Numbered from the stretch's first letter, positions 47,986 to 57,915 are shown. The stretch is 64,000 nt of DNA from Chloracidobacterium sp. CP2_5A (GCA_002254845.1 NKPT01000002.1:62001-126000); one strand, 5' to 3'. Program-made: numbers and translations. Notes: generated from the letters alone by a model not told the origin.

Positions 47986-48147
47986 GAAGTAAATGACCCA
48001 GCTGATGACCAAGCCAATGCCGACAAAGCCGCCAAAGGTTTTGAGACCGAAGATAAGCCGCTCGCGCGGCGTTTCGACTTCGCTGGTGATGGCAGCCAGC
48101 ACCGTCGAGGTCAGCGCCGCGAATATCGTCATGGCCAGCAGGTGCAT
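47977..48147 (-). CDS. Small membrane protein of unknown function
   Basis: 56 residues starting MHLLAMTIFAALTSTVLAAI, with two hydrophobic helices (~3-20 and ~38-54, GGFVGIGLVISWVIYFIP) separated by a charged loop (SEVETPRERLIFGLK). The hairpin topology puts both ends on the same side. GAGGA lies ~10 nt before the ATG. It follows the DUF6677-like gene by 19 bp, and is probably its partner. A longer frame to 48306 is discarded, as it lacks membrane-protein character. Confidence 0.7.
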   Translation of the reverse strand: MHLLAMTIFAALTSTVLAAITSEVETPRERLIFGLKTFGGFVGIGLVISWVIYFIP

Positions 48148-48166
48148 AGCGGGCGCGTCCTCGTCG

Positions 48167-48631
48167 TTAGGCCTTGCGGCCCTTGGCGATGTCAAAGACA
48201 TCGAAAATCGCCAGATAGTTGAGCAAGCCGGCCACGACGAGAAAGTAGGTGCCATACTCGTAGGTCGCGGACTTGAATTCAAAGCTGGTTCCGACGCCCG
48301 CCGCAATCAAAATCGGCTGAAGCGCGCCAATGCCGATCTGGCCAATAAGGCAGACCTTCGACAAGATATCCCGGAAGGAGAAAAGCTCGTCGAGGTCAAA
48401 GGGCGAGTAAAGGTGTCCGCGCAGGAGGAGTCCGAGCAGCGCCATGGCGTAGATGCTGAAGCCAATCAGCGCCGCCCGCCCGTAGCGCCCAAGCAGGCTA
48501 TGACCTAGGCCGGGAACGAGCCAGCCCGCCAGGCAGGCGACAATCCGCTTTGAAAGCGCGACCGGCGCTAGACGGACAGCTGGCGCGTCCAAGTCCTTGC
48601 GGTTGAGCGAAGGGGCGTCAGTGGTTGGCAT
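48167..48631 (-). CDS. Integral membrane protein, DUF6677-like
   Basis: A 154-residue protein with about three to four transmembrane helices. The signature VACLAGWLVPGLGHSLLGRYGRAALIGFSIYAMALLGLLLRG (~32-73) resembles TM2/DUF6677-type proteins, which share a PGxGHxxLGR turn and are frequent in Acidobacteria. I recall this family rather than having searched it. It lies between nrnA and the 56-residue membrane protein in the long minus-strand operon. The function is unknown. Confidence 0.75.
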   Translation of the reverse strand: MPTTDAPSLNRKDLDAPAVRLAPVALSKRIVACLAGWLVPGLGHSLLGRYGRAALIGFSIYAMALLGLLLRGHLYSPFDLDELFSFRDILSKVCLIGQIGIGALQPILIAAGVGTSFEFKSATYEYGTYFLVVAGLLNYLAIFDVFDIAKGRKA

Positions 48632-48662
48632 GAGCGCGTTCTCGTGTCTTCCGGCTAGGGCG

Positions 48663-49631
48663 TCAGTCGGCAGCGAGCGAGGCGCTGCCAAGCGCCGATT
48701 GAACCGAGGACAACACGCGGTCCTCGACGGTTGTCCGGTTGCCGATAACCGTGCAGCCGGAGGCGCACTTATGCCCGCCGCCGCCAAAGCGTTCCGCAAT
48801 TTTCGACACGTCCACGCCGCCTTTTGACCGCAGGCTGATGCGAAACTGCCCGGGGTGAACTTCCTTGAAGAACACCGCCGCTTCCACATCCCGGATGGAA
48901 AGCGGGTGGTTGACGATGCCTTCCAGGTCATCTTCAGTGGCGTCGGCGGCTTCCATCATGTCACGCGTCATCGTGACCCAGGCGACGCGCCCGCTTTCGT
49001 CCCGCTGCAGGGTGGAAAGGACGCTCCCCAGCAACTTCACCTTGCCGAACGAGTAAGACTCATACAGCGCCCGCGCGACATGCGCCGGTCGCGCCCCGCG
49101 CCGCACCAGCTCCGAAGCGATTTTGAACGTTCGCTCCGTCGTATTGGCGTAGTGAAACGACCCCGTGTCGGAAAGCAGCGCGGCATAGACGCACTCGGCA
49201 ATCGGCTGGTTGATGGTGACGCCCAGCGCTTTGCACAGGTTGTAAATCATTTCGCCCACGGCCGCCGCCGTGGCGTCTATCCAGTTGATGTGTCCGAACA
49301 GCGCCGTCGTCGTGTGGTGGTCAATGTTGACAATGAACTGCTTTTCGAGGCCGGGCAGCCCCGGGCGGTCCAGGTCGCTGCATTCGATGACAAAGGCCGC
49401 GTCATAAAGCTCGTCAATCGCGGAGCGAAGGACCACGTCGCCCACGCCGGGCAACTCCTGATAAGCCGGCGGAATGGGGTCGCGCATGATCACGACGGCT
49501 TCCTTGTTCAAGGCGCGCAGCCCCCAGTAAAGCGCCAGCGACGAGCCGGTGCTGTCGCCGTCGGGACGGGCATGACCGGTAATCAGAAAGCGGCGCTTCG
49601 ACTCAATGAGCTCGACCACCTGACTGAGCAT
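48663..49631 (-). CDS. nrnA: DHH-family nanoRNase/pAp phosphatase NrnA
   Basis: Degrades short RNA and 3'-phosphoadenosine 5'-phosphate to mononucleotides in the cytosol. The 322-residue DHH-DHHA1 protein has GHARPDGDSTGSS, IECSDLDRPG, the DHH motif VNIDHHTTT, SDTGSFHYANT and the C-terminal GGGGHKCASGCTV. It is 63 bp downstream of rbfA, the rbfA-nrnA order seen in many Firmicutes and Acidobacteria. Confidence 0.95.
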   Translation of the reverse strand: MLSQVVELIESKRRFLITGHARPDGDSTGSSLALYWGLRALNKEAVVIMRDPIPPAYQELPGVGDVVLRSAIDELYDAAFVIECSDLDRPGLPGLEKQFIVNIDHHTTTALFGHINWIDATAAAVGEMIYNLCKALGVTINQPIAECVYAALLSDTGSFHYANTTERTFKIASELVRRGARPAHVARALYESYSFGKVKLLGSVLSTLQRDESGRVAWVTMTRDMMEAADATEDDLEGIVNHPLSIRDVEAAVFFKEVHPGQFRISLRSKGGVDVSKIAERFGGGGHKCASGCTVIGNRTTVEDRVLSSVQSALGSASLAAD

Positions 49632-49694
49632 AGGGCTTCAACTCCGTATGGGGAAATCCAGTCCGACAACCCGGACGCGCTGTCTTCAGGGCGA

Positions 49695-50117
49695 TCACGG
49701 GCAGGCGTCATCTGGCGCGCCGGGCGGGGCGGCAAAGCGGATGCGCTCCTCGTCCAGAATGGCTTCAATCCGAGCCGCGGAGAGCAAGGTTGTATCGAGA
49801 ACGAAATGGAGCGTCGGGACGCGAGGCAGGCCTAGGCGCTGTCCAAGCGCATGCCGAATGAACTCAGTCGCTTCAGTAAGCGCCCGCGTCGTAGCGGCGA
49901 GGTCCGCTTCGGGGCAGCCGTCGCCGCTGATGTAAACCCGGGCCGCCGTTCCGGCCGCATTGAGCGCCACGTGGTGAACGCTCACGGCGTCCACGCGCTC
50001 GTCCGCCAGCTCAAACTGAACAATCTCGCCAATTTCCAAGCGCAAGGCCTCGCAGAGTCGCTCGCGGCGATGGCTGCCGGCGCCGCTCGGCTTGGCGTGA
50101 CTGGCGTGGCGTCGCAT
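49695..50117 (-). CDS. rbfA: Ribosome-binding factor A
   Basis: A 140-residue KH-like protein that matures the 30S subunit by binding near helix 1 of 16S rRNA, important at low temperature. HRRERLCEALRLEIGEIVQFEL, then ARVYISGDG and LGLPRVPTLHFVLDTTLLSAARIEAILDEE are the family pattern. It starts 8 bp after the infB stop. truB, often next, is absent from the window. Confidence 0.93.
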   Translation of the reverse strand: MRRHASHAKPSGAGSHRRERLCEALRLEIGEIVQFELADERVDAVSVHHVALNAAGTAARVYISGDGCPEADLAATTRALTEATEFIRHALGQRLGLPRVPTLHFVLDTTLLSAARIEAILDEERIRFAAPPGAPDDACP

Positions 50118-50125
50118 GTGTCGAG

Positions 50126-52906
50126 TTACAGCTCCGTGGCGGCGTATTTCTCAAGCGTGTAGCACTCGATGATGTCGCCTGCCTTGATGTCGGAAAAGCG
50201 GTCAAGGCCAATGCCGCACTCAAAGCCGGACTTGACTTCTGAAACATCGTCCTTGAAGCGGCGCAGCGAAGCGATTTCGCCTTCATAAACAACGGCTGAG
50301 TCCCGAATCAGCCGCGCCTTGGCGGCGCGCCGGATGAGTCCGTCCGCGACGAAGCACCCGGCGACGTTCCCGACTTTCGGCACTTTCACCACCTGCCGCA
50401 CCTCGGCCCGCCCAAGCTCGACTTCCTTGGTCAAGGGGTCGAGCATGCCGATCATAGCTTTGCGCATCTCTTCCTCGACTTTGTAGATGACGCTGTGCAG
50501 GCGGATGTCCACGCGCTCCTGCTTGGCCAGCTCCGCCACGCGCGGCGCCGGTCGGACGTTAAAGCCGATGATGATGCAGACGCGCGACATATCATTGGAG
50601 GCCGAAGCCAGCATCACGTCGGATTCCGTAATCGCGCCGACATCGGCGCGGATGACGCGCACGCTGACGCGCTCGGTCGAGAGCTTCTGGAGCGTTTCGC
50701 GCAGCACCTCGACTGACCCCTGCACGTCGGCCTTGAGGATGACGAGCAGCTCCTTGAGCTGACCGCTCTTCATCTGCTCATACATGTCTTCCAAACCGCG
50801 CGCGGCGCTGCTCATCAGTTGCGCCATGCGGAACTTCGACTGCCGGTAATTCGCTAAATCCTGGGCGCGAGTGGCGTCATCCACGACCTGGAAGATGTCC
50901 CCGGCCTTGGGAACGCCCTGCAAGCCGAGCACTTCAACCGGCACCGACGGGCCAGCTTCCGTCACGTTGTGGCCGCGGTCGTCGATCAGCGCCCGGACGC
51001 GACCAAAGTGAAGACCGACAATGACTGGATCGCCGACCTTGAGCGTCCCCTGCTGAACCAGCACCGACGCCACGGGGCCGCGCCCCTTATCAAGCCGCGC
51101 TTCCAGCACGACGCCGGACGCCAGCCGCTTGGTCGGAGCCTTGAGATCGAGGATGTCGCTGGTCAGCAGAATCATCTCGAGCAAGGCGTCGAGGTTGCGG
51201 CGCTGCTTGGCCGAAATCTCGACCATGACCGTATCGCCGCCCCACTCCTCGCAGACAAGACCGATGTCGGAAAGCTCTTTCTTGACGCGCTCGACGTTGG
51301 CTTGCGGCTTGTCAATCTTGTTGATGGCGACCACCAGAGGCACTTTGGCGGCGCGCGCGTGGTCAACCGCCTCGATGGTTTGGGGCATCACGCCGTCATC
51401 CGCCGCGACGACAATCACCGCGACATCAGCCCCTTTCGCGCCGCGCGCGCGCATCATCGTGAAGGCCTCGTGTCCTGGCGTATCGAGAAACACCAAGCGG
51501 CGCATTTCCGAGCGGTTATCCGGGTTGGGCACTTCGACGCTATACGCCCCGATGTGCTGCGTAATCCCGCCAGCCTCCCCGGCGGCGACCCGCGTATTGC
51601 GAATGGCGTCCAGCAGGCTGGTCTTGCCGTGGTCAACGTGACCCATCACGGCCACGACCGGCGCGCGCGGCTCGATATCGTCGAGGGCGTCAGTCTCAAT
51701 GGCGAGCGTGTCCTGTTGGTCGTTGATGATTTCCTCAAGACTGCCAACCGTGACCTCGTAACCGAACTCGCGCGCGACTTCCCGCATCGCTTCCTCGGAA
51801 AGCGTCTGATTGATCGTCGCCATGATGCCCCGGCTGAAGAGCGCGGCGGCGATGTCCTTAGGCTTGACTTCGATTTTCTCAGCCAGCTCCTTGAGCGTCG
51901 TGCCCTCAACCACCGTCACCGACTTAAACTCCGTGAAGACCGGCTTAGGCTTCGGAGCAGCGATGCCGGGGCGATCCGGGCGGGAGAGGCTCTTCTCAAA
52001 TTCCCGCCCCCGTCCAGCGGCTTCCGGGCGCCCTTTCGCGCCGCGTCGCCCGCGCGATCCGCGCGGGCGGTCGCCGCCCGGCGGCGGCACGTAGGTCAGG
52101 CGCGCCGTAGGCGGCGCGGTGGGATCAACCGGCGAGGGCACGCGACTAATCGGCGGCCGCGGGCCGCGCCCATCGCGCGCTTCGACCGCTCGCTCCTGAC
52201 TGGCGCGCTCCGGTCGCGCCGGCGCTTCCAGCGGCGGGCGCGGAGCGACCGGCGGGCGCATCGCGGGCGCCGTGAAGCTCCGAATCACGGGTTGCGAGGT
52301 CAGGGGCTGGGCTGGACCTTTTGGCTGAGCGGTCGTCCCGCCGTTCGCGGGCGGGACCGGCGGCGGAATGACGATGGGCTTGACGCTGGTGGTCGGAAAG
52401 CTGGCGGCTGACGCTGTTTCCGTAGCCGGCGCCTTCGCCGCCGCCGCGACGGCTTCTGGTTGCGGAGGCGGCATGGCCACGACGCGCAAGCCGGGCGGCG
52501 CTTCGCCACCGGATGGCGCCGCAGGGGATGGCTGTCTCTCGGCGTCCGGCGCCGCGCCGGGCAGCGCCGTTTCCGGCGCTTTCTTGACCAGGCGGATGCC
52601 TGTCACGGTGGTGACTGGCTTGGCCACGGCTGGGACAGGCGTTTCCGGCGCGGGCGGCGGCGGGACGCTCGGCACCACCGTCCCCGGAGGGAGCTTGCGG
52701 AGCTTCGGCGCCGGCGGCGGCAGGTTGGCAGCGGACAAGCGGTTCGGGTTGTAGCGCTCGCGCACGCGCTCGGCGACACTTTGATCAAGGCTACTGGACG
52801 GGACATAGCTGCCGCTGATGCCCATGCGCTGCAAGTCTTCAATAATTCGCTTGCTATCTACCTTGAGTTCCTTGGCCAGGTCGTAGATTCTAACTTTCGT
52901 CGTCAT
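50126..52906 (-). CDS. infB: Translation initiation factor IF-2
   Basis: A 926-residue GTPase that places fMet-tRNA on the 30S subunit and drives subunit joining. N-terminal IF2_N ([26 protein letters not shown]) is followed by a long Pro/Ala/Arg linker (~60-310), a second IF2_N-type motif ([26 protein letters not shown]), the G domain with [20 protein letters not shown] and NKID, and C-terminal domains II-IV ([18 protein letters not shown]). The linker is long compared with E. coli. GGAGGG lies ~11 nt before the ATG. Confidence 0.97.
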   Translation of the reverse strand: MTTKVRIYDLAKELKVDSKRIIEDLQRMGISGSYVPSSSLDQSVAERVRERYNPNRLSAANLPPPAPKLRKLPPGTVVPSVPPPPAPETPVPAVAKPVTTVTGIRLVKKAPETALPGAAPDAERQPSPAAPSGGEAPPGLRVVAMPPPQPEAVAAAAKAPATETASAASFPTTSVKPIVIPPPVPPANGGTTAQPKGPAQPLTSQPVIRSFTAPAMRPPVAPRPPLEAPARPERASQERAVEARDGRGPRPPISRVPSPVDPTAPPTARLTYVPPPGGDRPRGSRGRRGAKGRPEAAGRGREFEKSLSRPDRPGIAAPKPKPVFTEFKSVTVVEGTTLKELAEKIEVKPKDIAAALFSRGIMATINQTLSEEAMREVAREFGYEVTVGSLEEIINDQQDTLAIETDALDDIEPRAPVVAVMGHVDHGKTSLLDAIRNTRVAAGEAGGITQHIGAYSVEVPNPDNRSEMRRLVFLDTPGHEAFTMMRARGAKGADVAVIVVAADDGVMPQTIEAVDHARAAKVPLVVAINKIDKPQANVERVKKELSDIGLVCEEWGGDTVMVEISAKQRRNLDALLEMILLTSDILDLKAPTKRLASGVVLEARLDKGRGPVASVLVQQGTLKVGDPVIVGLHFGRVRALIDDRGHNVTEAGPSVPVEVLGLQGVPKAGDIFQVVDDATRAQDLANYRQSKFRMAQLMSSAARGLEDMYEQMKSGQLKELLVILKADVQGSVEVLRETLQKLSTERVSVRVIRADVGAITESDVMLASASNDMSRVCIIIGFNVRPAPRVAELAKQERVDIRLHSVIYKVEEEMRKAMIGMLDPLTKEVELGRAEVRQVVKVPKVGNVAGCFVADGLIRRAAKARLIRDSAVVYEGEIASLRRFKDDVSEVKSGFECGIGLDRFSDIKAGDIIECYTLEKYAATEL

Positions 52907-52960
52907 ACGCGCTATTTACCCTCCGCTTGTCCTCTACCCGGAACGCCCGTCGTTCCCCAG

Positions 52961-54466
52961 CTAGGCTTCCGGCTGGGCGGATCGCTCGGCGTCGTTGATG
53001 GTCGCGTCCGCCTCGGCGACGACGTCGGGCGAGGCCGCGCCAACCGCTTCCAGGCTGGCTTCGGGGGCGTCGGCCGCCGCGTCCGCCGCGATGTCCGCGG
53101 CGCTCTGGGGGGCGCTTTGGGCGGCGCTGCCCGCTTCCGCCGGCGACGCCGCTCGGGAGTCCGCCTCCGTTGGCGGCGCGTCTCGCTCATCGCTTGGCGC
53201 GGCGCCTGGCAGGAACTGGCGAGCTTGTTCAATGAGCGCGACCGCTTCATCAAAGCTCACGTCGAGAATGCCGGCCACATCGTTGACATTGGCCTGCGCC
53301 AGCTCTTCAACGGTCGCGATGCCGGCCTTCTGAAGATAGGGCGCATAGGCTGGATTGATCGCGCTCAGATCAGCCAGCGGGGCGTCTGGCTGCGACAGCA
53401 GCGACTGAAACTGGCTGGCGACCTCGCGCTTCATTTCCGCGTCGCTGCGAATGTCAATGTTCCATCCGACCAGCTTGGAAGCCAGCCGCACGTTTTGCCC
53501 GCGCTTGCCGATCGCCAGACTGAGCTGCGACTCCTCGACGATGACCTCGAGGCGCTGATTGGTGAAATCGGTAATCTGGACGCGGCTCACTTTGGCCGGC
53601 GAGAGCGCGTTCGCGGCAAACACCACCGGGTCTTCGGACCACGGAATAATGTCAATCTTTTCGCCGCGCAGCTCCCGAATGACGGACTGCACCCGCGAGC
53701 CTTTCATCCCCACGCAAGCGCCGACCGGGTCGACGTCCGGATCATTTGATGCGACGCCGACCTTTGCCCGCTCGCCAGGCTCGCGCGCCGCCGCCTTGAT
53801 CATGACTGTCCCGTCGTAAATTTCCGGCACTTCCATTTCGAACAGGCGCTTGATCATTTCGGGGCTGGTGCGCGATACGTGAACCTGCGGGCCCCTGGCA
53901 TCCTTGGTCACTTGGAAAATGACCGCTCGCACGCGGTCATTCTGGCTAAAGGACTCCGCAGGCGATTGTTCCGAGCGCGGCAGCAGCGCTTCGACGCGCC
54001 CAATGTCGAGAATGATGTTCCCGCGCTCGAATCGCTTGACGATGCCGTGGACGATTTCGCCCACGCGCCCGATATATTCGTTGTAAATATTTTCGCGCTC
54101 GGCTTCCCGCACCTTCTGAACGACAATCTGCCGCGCCGTTTGGGCCGCGATCCGGCCCAGCTCTTCAAAGCGGTCCTGGCGCGGCTCGTAAAGCATGTCG
54201 CCGACCTCGGCCGTTTCGTCCGCCTGCAGGGCCTCTTCCAGCGAGACTTCCGTTTCCGGCGAGACCACCACCTCCGCGACCCGCTTCGCGGCATAAAGCT
54301 CCATGCGGTGGCTTTCCTCGTTGTAAATGGCGACGAGGTTCTCGTTTGACTTGAAATGCCGACGGGCGGCCGCTGTGACGGCATCTTGCAGCGCCTCGAT
54401 AATGATGCGCTGGTCAATGTTTTTATCCCGGCTTATGGCCTGAATTTGCTCTGACAGCAATGACAT
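52961..54466 (-). CDS. nusA: Transcription termination/antitermination protein NusA
   Basis: A 501-residue RNA-polymerase elongation factor that aids pausing and termination. N-terminal domain [19 protein letters not shown]..., S1 ([21 protein letters not shown]), KH1 ([29 protein letters not shown]) and KH2 ([23 protein letters not shown]), then a helix-hairpin-helix module ([21 protein letters not shown]) and an acidic/Ala-rich disordered tail from ~425. The gap to infB is 54 bp. Confidence 0.97.
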   Translation of the reverse strand: MSLLSEQIQAISRDKNIDQRIIIEALQDAVTAAARRHFKSNENLVAIYNEESHRMELYAAKRVAEVVVSPETEVSLEEALQADETAEVGDMLYEPRQDRFEELGRIAAQTARQIVVQKVREAERENIYNEYIGRVGEIVHGIVKRFERGNIILDIGRVEALLPRSEQSPAESFSQNDRVRAVIFQVTKDARGPQVHVSRTSPEMIKRLFEMEVPEIYDGTVMIKAAAREPGERAKVGVASNDPDVDPVGACVGMKGSRVQSVIRELRGEKIDIIPWSEDPVVFAANALSPAKVSRVQITDFTNQRLEVIVEESQLSLAIGKRGQNVRLASKLVGWNIDIRSDAEMKREVASQFQSLLSQPDAPLADLSAINPAYAPYLQKAGIATVEELAQANVNDVAGILDVSFDEAVALIEQARQFLPGAAPSDERDAPPTEADSRAASPAEAGSAAQSAPQSAADIAADAAADAPEASLEAVGAASPDVVAEADATINDAERSAQPEA

Positions 54467-54490
54467 ACTCTGCTTCCCTCCTGCGCCCGC

Positions 54491-55009
54491 CTACGGCCTG
54501 GTCGCGGCTGCCCCCGCGCGCGCCGCGCGTTTTTCCTCAGCCACCCGGAAGAGGTCTTCCGCCGTGACTTCGAGCTGCGCCTGCTCGATGTCCGGGAGGG
54601 CGATGACCGCCTCCGCGCCGGCGTCGCTCGCCAGAACAATCTCCGGCGGGCAATGCTCCCGGACCTCCCGCAGCCAGCCCCGAACAACGCGCTTGCCGTC
54701 GCGCGGGGTCGTCACTCGCAGCCGCGCGCGGCGCCCTATGAATCGCTGATAATCCGCCAAGCGGTACAAGCCTCGCTCAACCCCGGGCGAGGACACTTCC
54801 AGGGTGTAAGCGGTCGGCACCGCGTCAAGCTCATCAAGGCGAGCGCCAATGCGCCGGCTAAGCGCCGCGCACTGATCAAGCGTGATGCCGTCCGGGTGAT
54901 CAACGATGACCCGCAGCAAGCGCCGCCGCCCGGCGCCTTTCATCTCACACACGACAAACTCGAATCCATCCTCCGTCACAAGGCGCTCGATGGTTTCGGC
55001 AATGTCCAA
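54491..55009 (-). CDS. rimP: Ribosome maturation factor RimP
   Basis: A 172-residue 30S assembly factor. GFEFVVCEMKGAGRRRLLRVIVDHPDGITLDQCAALSRRIGARLD and TYTLEVSSPGVERGLYRLADYQRFIGRRARL are RimP signatures (spelled TAYTLEVSSPG in the sequence). It is the first gene of the rimP-nusA-infB-rbfA series, with a promoter at 55136-55165. Confidence 0.95.
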   Translation of the reverse strand: MDIAETIERLVTEDGFEFVVCEMKGAGRRRLLRVIVDHPDGITLDQCAALSRRIGARLDELDAVPTAYTLEVSSPGVERGLYRLADYQRFIGRRARLRVTTPRDGKRVVRGWLREVREHCPPEIVLASDAGAEAVIALPDIEQAQLEVTAEDLFRVAEEKRAARAGAAATRP

Positions 55010-55135
55010 CGCTCAACCCCTCTGTCGCGAGCCTCAACAGCGACTGGCGCGCCATCATCGCCCGCTTGTCAATGGGACGCTCTGGGCGCTGTCGACCAGC
55101 GCCGACCAGCCTGCCCCTCCCAAGATAAGTCGCAC

Positions 55136-55165
55136 AGTATAAACAAGCGCCTGAAAAAAGGGCAA
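55136..55165 (-). promoter_or_regulatory. Putative promoter of the rimP-nusA-infB operon
   Basis: On the minus strand TTGCCC (55165-55160), 18-nt spacer, TATACT (55141-55136). The leader to rimP would be ~120 nt. Confidence 0.55.
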
Positions 55166-55194
55166 GTGCCGATGGGCGCTTGCGCAGGGGCGCG

Positions 55195-56580
55195 TCAATC
55201 GAGCGGGCGCGCCGCGGGCGATGGCGCGCGCCGGGGCGCCAGCCCGCCCGCCCGCGTCTCGTCGCCGACGACGGCGAAGCGCAGATTAACCATGTACTTC
55301 CGAGCCGCCGCCCGAACCTGCTCCGGCGTGACCGCTTGCAGCCGGTCAAGCGCCGCGAAGGCCTGCCGCCAGCCGCCGCCGACCAGCTCGTAGAGCGCGA
55401 GCGTCCCGACTTGGCTGCTGTTGGTTTCCTCGGCCAGGTAAGACGTGGTCAAAAACTGCGCCGCGGTCGCGCGCAGCTCCGCCGGCTCGACCAGCTCGGC
55501 TTTGAGTCGCTCAATCTCGTCGAGCATGACCGTCACGGCCTGGCGGGCGTCCACGGAAGAAACGTAAATGCCGCCGACGTTCGCGCCCTGCGCGGTCAGA
55601 AAAGCCATCGGCGCGTAGGAGAGGTTGCGCTTGACGCGAACCTCTTCAAACACGCGGTCGCGCAGGATGGCCGCCGCCAGCCGCAACGCGGGAAAGTCGG
55701 GCGACATGAGGGGCGGCGCGGCGTAAACGCCCTGAACATAGTCCGTCGGCAGCGGGCGGGCGGTCAGCGTGACGTCCGGTTCCGTCCAGAAAAGCGATGG
55801 GGCGCGCTCGGGCGCTTCGCCCGCCGGAAGCCCGGCGAATAGCGCCGCCGCCCGCTTGGCGACGAGGTCGGGGTCAAGATCGCCGACCGCCACCAGTAAC
55901 AGCCGCTTGGCGGCCAGCATTCGAGCGTGGCGCGCGCGAAGGTCGGCAGCCTCCAGCCGCGCCAGCGTTTCCGGCGTTCCCTTAGGCGCGGCGGCATAGG
56001 GGTGCCGTCCATACAGCGCCTTCGCCTGCGTTTGCTGAAGAATGGTCTCCGGGTCGTCCTCGTCGTCCAGCAGGGAAGCGATGAGTCGCTCGCGCATGAG
56101 CGCGACATCTTCTTCCTCAAAGCGCGGATGCCGCGCGACGTCCGCGAAGAGCGTCCAGCCTTGCTCAAAGGACCGGCGCGTCGTCGCCAGCGTCAGCGCC
56201 GAATAATCGTAAGTCGCGACATAGCCAAGGCTCGCTCCCAGCCGCGCCGTTTCCCGCCGCAGCGCCTCGCGCGGAAAGCGGCGGCTCGCTTCGATCGCCG
56301 TGGCCAGGGTCAGCGCCTCGATGCCGGCTTGGGCGGGCTCGGCAGCGCTAGACCCGCCGGCGAAGAAGAGGCCAATCGCCACGGTCTGACTGCCTGGACG
56401 CCGCTTGACGAGCGTTTTGACCCCGGCAACAGTCCGCTCGATCACGGCGTCCTGCGGGCGGGAACCGGCGGCGATCTGCTGCGCGTAGCCTGGAGCGAGC
56501 GGGGCCAAGACGAACAACAAGCCCACGAGCGCCAGGGCGCGCGCCGCGCGCTGTGTGATTGGGCGATGGTAGTGCATCAT
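55195..56580 (-). CDS. Exported M16-family peptidase homologue without zinc motif
   Basis: A 461-residue protein with a signal peptide (ALALVGLLFVLAPLAPGYAQQ). One M16 module (VAGVKTLVKRRPGSQTVAIGLFFAGGSS, then ETARLGASLGYVATYDYSAL and YGRHPYAAAPKGTPETLARLEAADLRARHARML) and its C-terminal half (SYAPMAFLTAQGANVGGIYVSS). Where HxxEH should be, the sequence is AQAGIEALTLATAIEAS, so no zinc ligands remain. This fits the non-catalytic partner of a bacterial M16 pair. The active partner is not in the window. It is divergent from the GT9 gene. Confidence 0.87.
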   Translation of the reverse strand: MMHYHRPITQRAARALALVGLLFVLAPLAPGYAQQIAAGSRPQDAVIERTVAGVKTLVKRRPGSQTVAIGLFFAGGSSAAEPAQAGIEALTLATAIEASRRFPREALRRETARLGASLGYVATYDYSALTLATTRRSFEQGWTLFADVARHPRFEEEDVALMRERLIASLLDDEDDPETILQQTQAKALYGRHPYAAAPKGTPETLARLEAADLRARHARMLAAKRLLLVAVGDLDPDLVAKRAAALFAGLPAGEAPERAPSLFWTEPDVTLTARPLPTDYVQGVYAAPPLMSPDFPALRLAAAILRDRVFEEVRVKRNLSYAPMAFLTAQGANVGGIYVSSVDARQAVTVMLDEIERLKAELVEPAELRATAAQFLTTSYLAEETNSSQVGTLALYELVGGGWRQAFAALDRLQAVTPEQVRAAARKYMVNLRFAVVGDETRAGGLAPRRAPSPAARPLD

Positions 56581-56583
56581 AAG

Positions 56584-56605
56584 GGTTAGGCTGGAAGGTT
56601 AGGCT
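56584..56605. repeat. Direct repeat GGTTAGGCT, 13-bp period
   Basis: Two copies of GGTTAGGCT (56584-56592 and 56597-56605) just upstream of the M16 start, in the 211-bp divergent gap before the GT9 gene. Confidence 0.8.
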
Positions 56606-56791
56606 AGCTCTGGCAGTCGCGCCGGCCGCGGCGCGAGACGGCGCGAAGCGGTTCAGGGTCGCCCCGCCGCGCGTCGCGTTCATCCCCCGCCCGCGGCGGC
56701 GCTTGACTTGACGCTTCGGGCGGGGCGCGTGGAAGGCGCCTAGAAAGCTACACGCAATCGCCGCCGCCGCCAACCCTCGGCTTTTCACGCT

Positions 56792-57844
56792 ATGAAGCCA
56801 CTGTCTTTCAACCGACCGGTTCTCTTTCGGCTCCGCTCGATTGGCGATACTGTGCTGATGACGCCGCTGCTGAGCGCTCTCAAAGCGTGGCGACCCGATC
56901 TGCCTATCGCCGTGGTGACGGAGCCGCTTTCCGCGCCCATCCTTGAGCCGCACCCGCTCGTGGACGAGCTGATTGTAATTCCGCGCGCTCGGCGCGGGCT
57001 GGCCGGGTTTAGGGAGCGCCTGCAAGTGGCGCGGCGGCTGCGCGCCAGTCGCTTCGACGCGGCATTCAACGTTCACGGCGGCACGACCGCCGCCTGGCTG
57101 ATGTGGCTGGCAGGCATTCCGCAGCGGATTGGCTACCCGCTGCCAAGCACGCGGTGGCTGCTGACGCAGGCGGCGCCCCCGCCGTCCGAGTTATGGGGCA
57201 AGCCCGCCATTCATTGCGTTGAGCAGCAGCTTGGCTTGTTGAAGGCGGTTGGCGTCCCCGTGCCGTCGCCGCCGCCGCGCTCGAAGCTGTACTGCGATCC
57301 AAAAGCCCGCGCCGCCGTCACGGCGCGGCTGCGGCGGGCGGGCGCGCGCGGGGCATACGCGGTGGTGCACCCGGCGGCGGCGTTCGAGAGCAAGCAGTGG
57401 GCGGCGTCGCATTTTGCCGAGATCATCGCCTATCTCGCGCGGCGCGGCTTGCCGTCGGCGGTGGTGGTCGGCCCCGGCGAGGCGTCAATAGCCGAGGCGG
57501 TCCGGCGGTCGCTTCCCAGCCAGCACGGGGCGGTTTTTTTCACTGACCTGCCACTGTCGGAGACCATGGCGATCATTGCCGGAAGCGCGTTTTTCGTCGG
57601 TAACGACAGCGGGCCGGCGCATATCGCGGCCGCCTTCGGGCGGCCGCTCGTGGTCATTTTCGGCTCATCCAACGATGCGGTTTGGTCGCCCTGGACAAGC
57701 GCGCCGCACCGCGTCGCCCGCCGCCAACTGCCCTGCGCGCCCTGCGCCGGGTCGACCTGCCATGCGTTCCCCGCGCCGGAATGCATTCGCCGCGTGACTG
57801 TGGATGAGGTGAAAGCGGCGATTGAGGCGGTGCTTGGCGGCTAG
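56792..57844 (+). CDS. Family 9 (heptosyltransferase-like) glycosyltransferase
   Basis: A 350-residue GT-B enzyme related to WaaC/WaaF. VLFRLRSIGDTVLMTPLLSALKAWRPDLPIAVVTEP is the acceptor domain start, RIGYPLPSTRWLLT is mid-domain, and the ADP-sugar site is VVHPAAAFESKQWAASHFAEII with FVGNDSGPAHIAAAFGRPLVVIFG. It could add heptose or another sugar to a lipid A core or surface glycan. A terminator follows at 57887-57915. Confidence 0.92.
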   Translation: MKPLSFNRPVLFRLRSIGDTVLMTPLLSALKAWRPDLPIAVVTEPLSAPILEPHPLVDELIVIPRARRGLAGFRERLQVARRLRASRFDAAFNVHGGTTAAWLMWLAGIPQRIGYPLPSTRWLLTQAAPPPSELWGKPAIHCVEQQLGLLKAVGVPVPSPPPRSKLYCDPKARAAVTARLRRAGARGAYAVVHPAAAFESKQWAASHFAEIIAYLARRGLPSAVVVGPGEASIAEAVRRSLPSQHGAVFFTDLPLSETMAIIAGSAFFVGNDSGPAHIAAAFGRPLVVIFGSSNDAVWSPWTSAPHRVARRQLPCAPCAGSTCHAFPAPECIRRVTVDEVKAAIEAVLGG

Positions 57845-57886
57845 CCCGCTTGTCGTGATAAAGTTTGCCTTGTCTTCATATGAGCG

Positions 57887-57915
57887 GAACGGTTTCAGAG
57901 CCGTTCTCAATTTTT
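57887..57915 (+). terminator. Rho-independent terminator after the GT9 gene
   Basis: GAACGG, 8-nt loop, CCGTTC, then TCAA and five T. It lies 43 bp past the stop codon. The stem is short, so strength may be moderate. Confidence 0.65.

Noticed and set aside
50969-52411. A 480-codon open frame on the plus strand, antisense to infB
   Set aside because: It is entirely opposite infB, has Arg/His-rich composition typical of a shadow frame in GC-rich DNA, and shows no domain. Similar long antisense frames at 4466-5719, 39138-40535 and 44929-46083 are rejected for the same reason.
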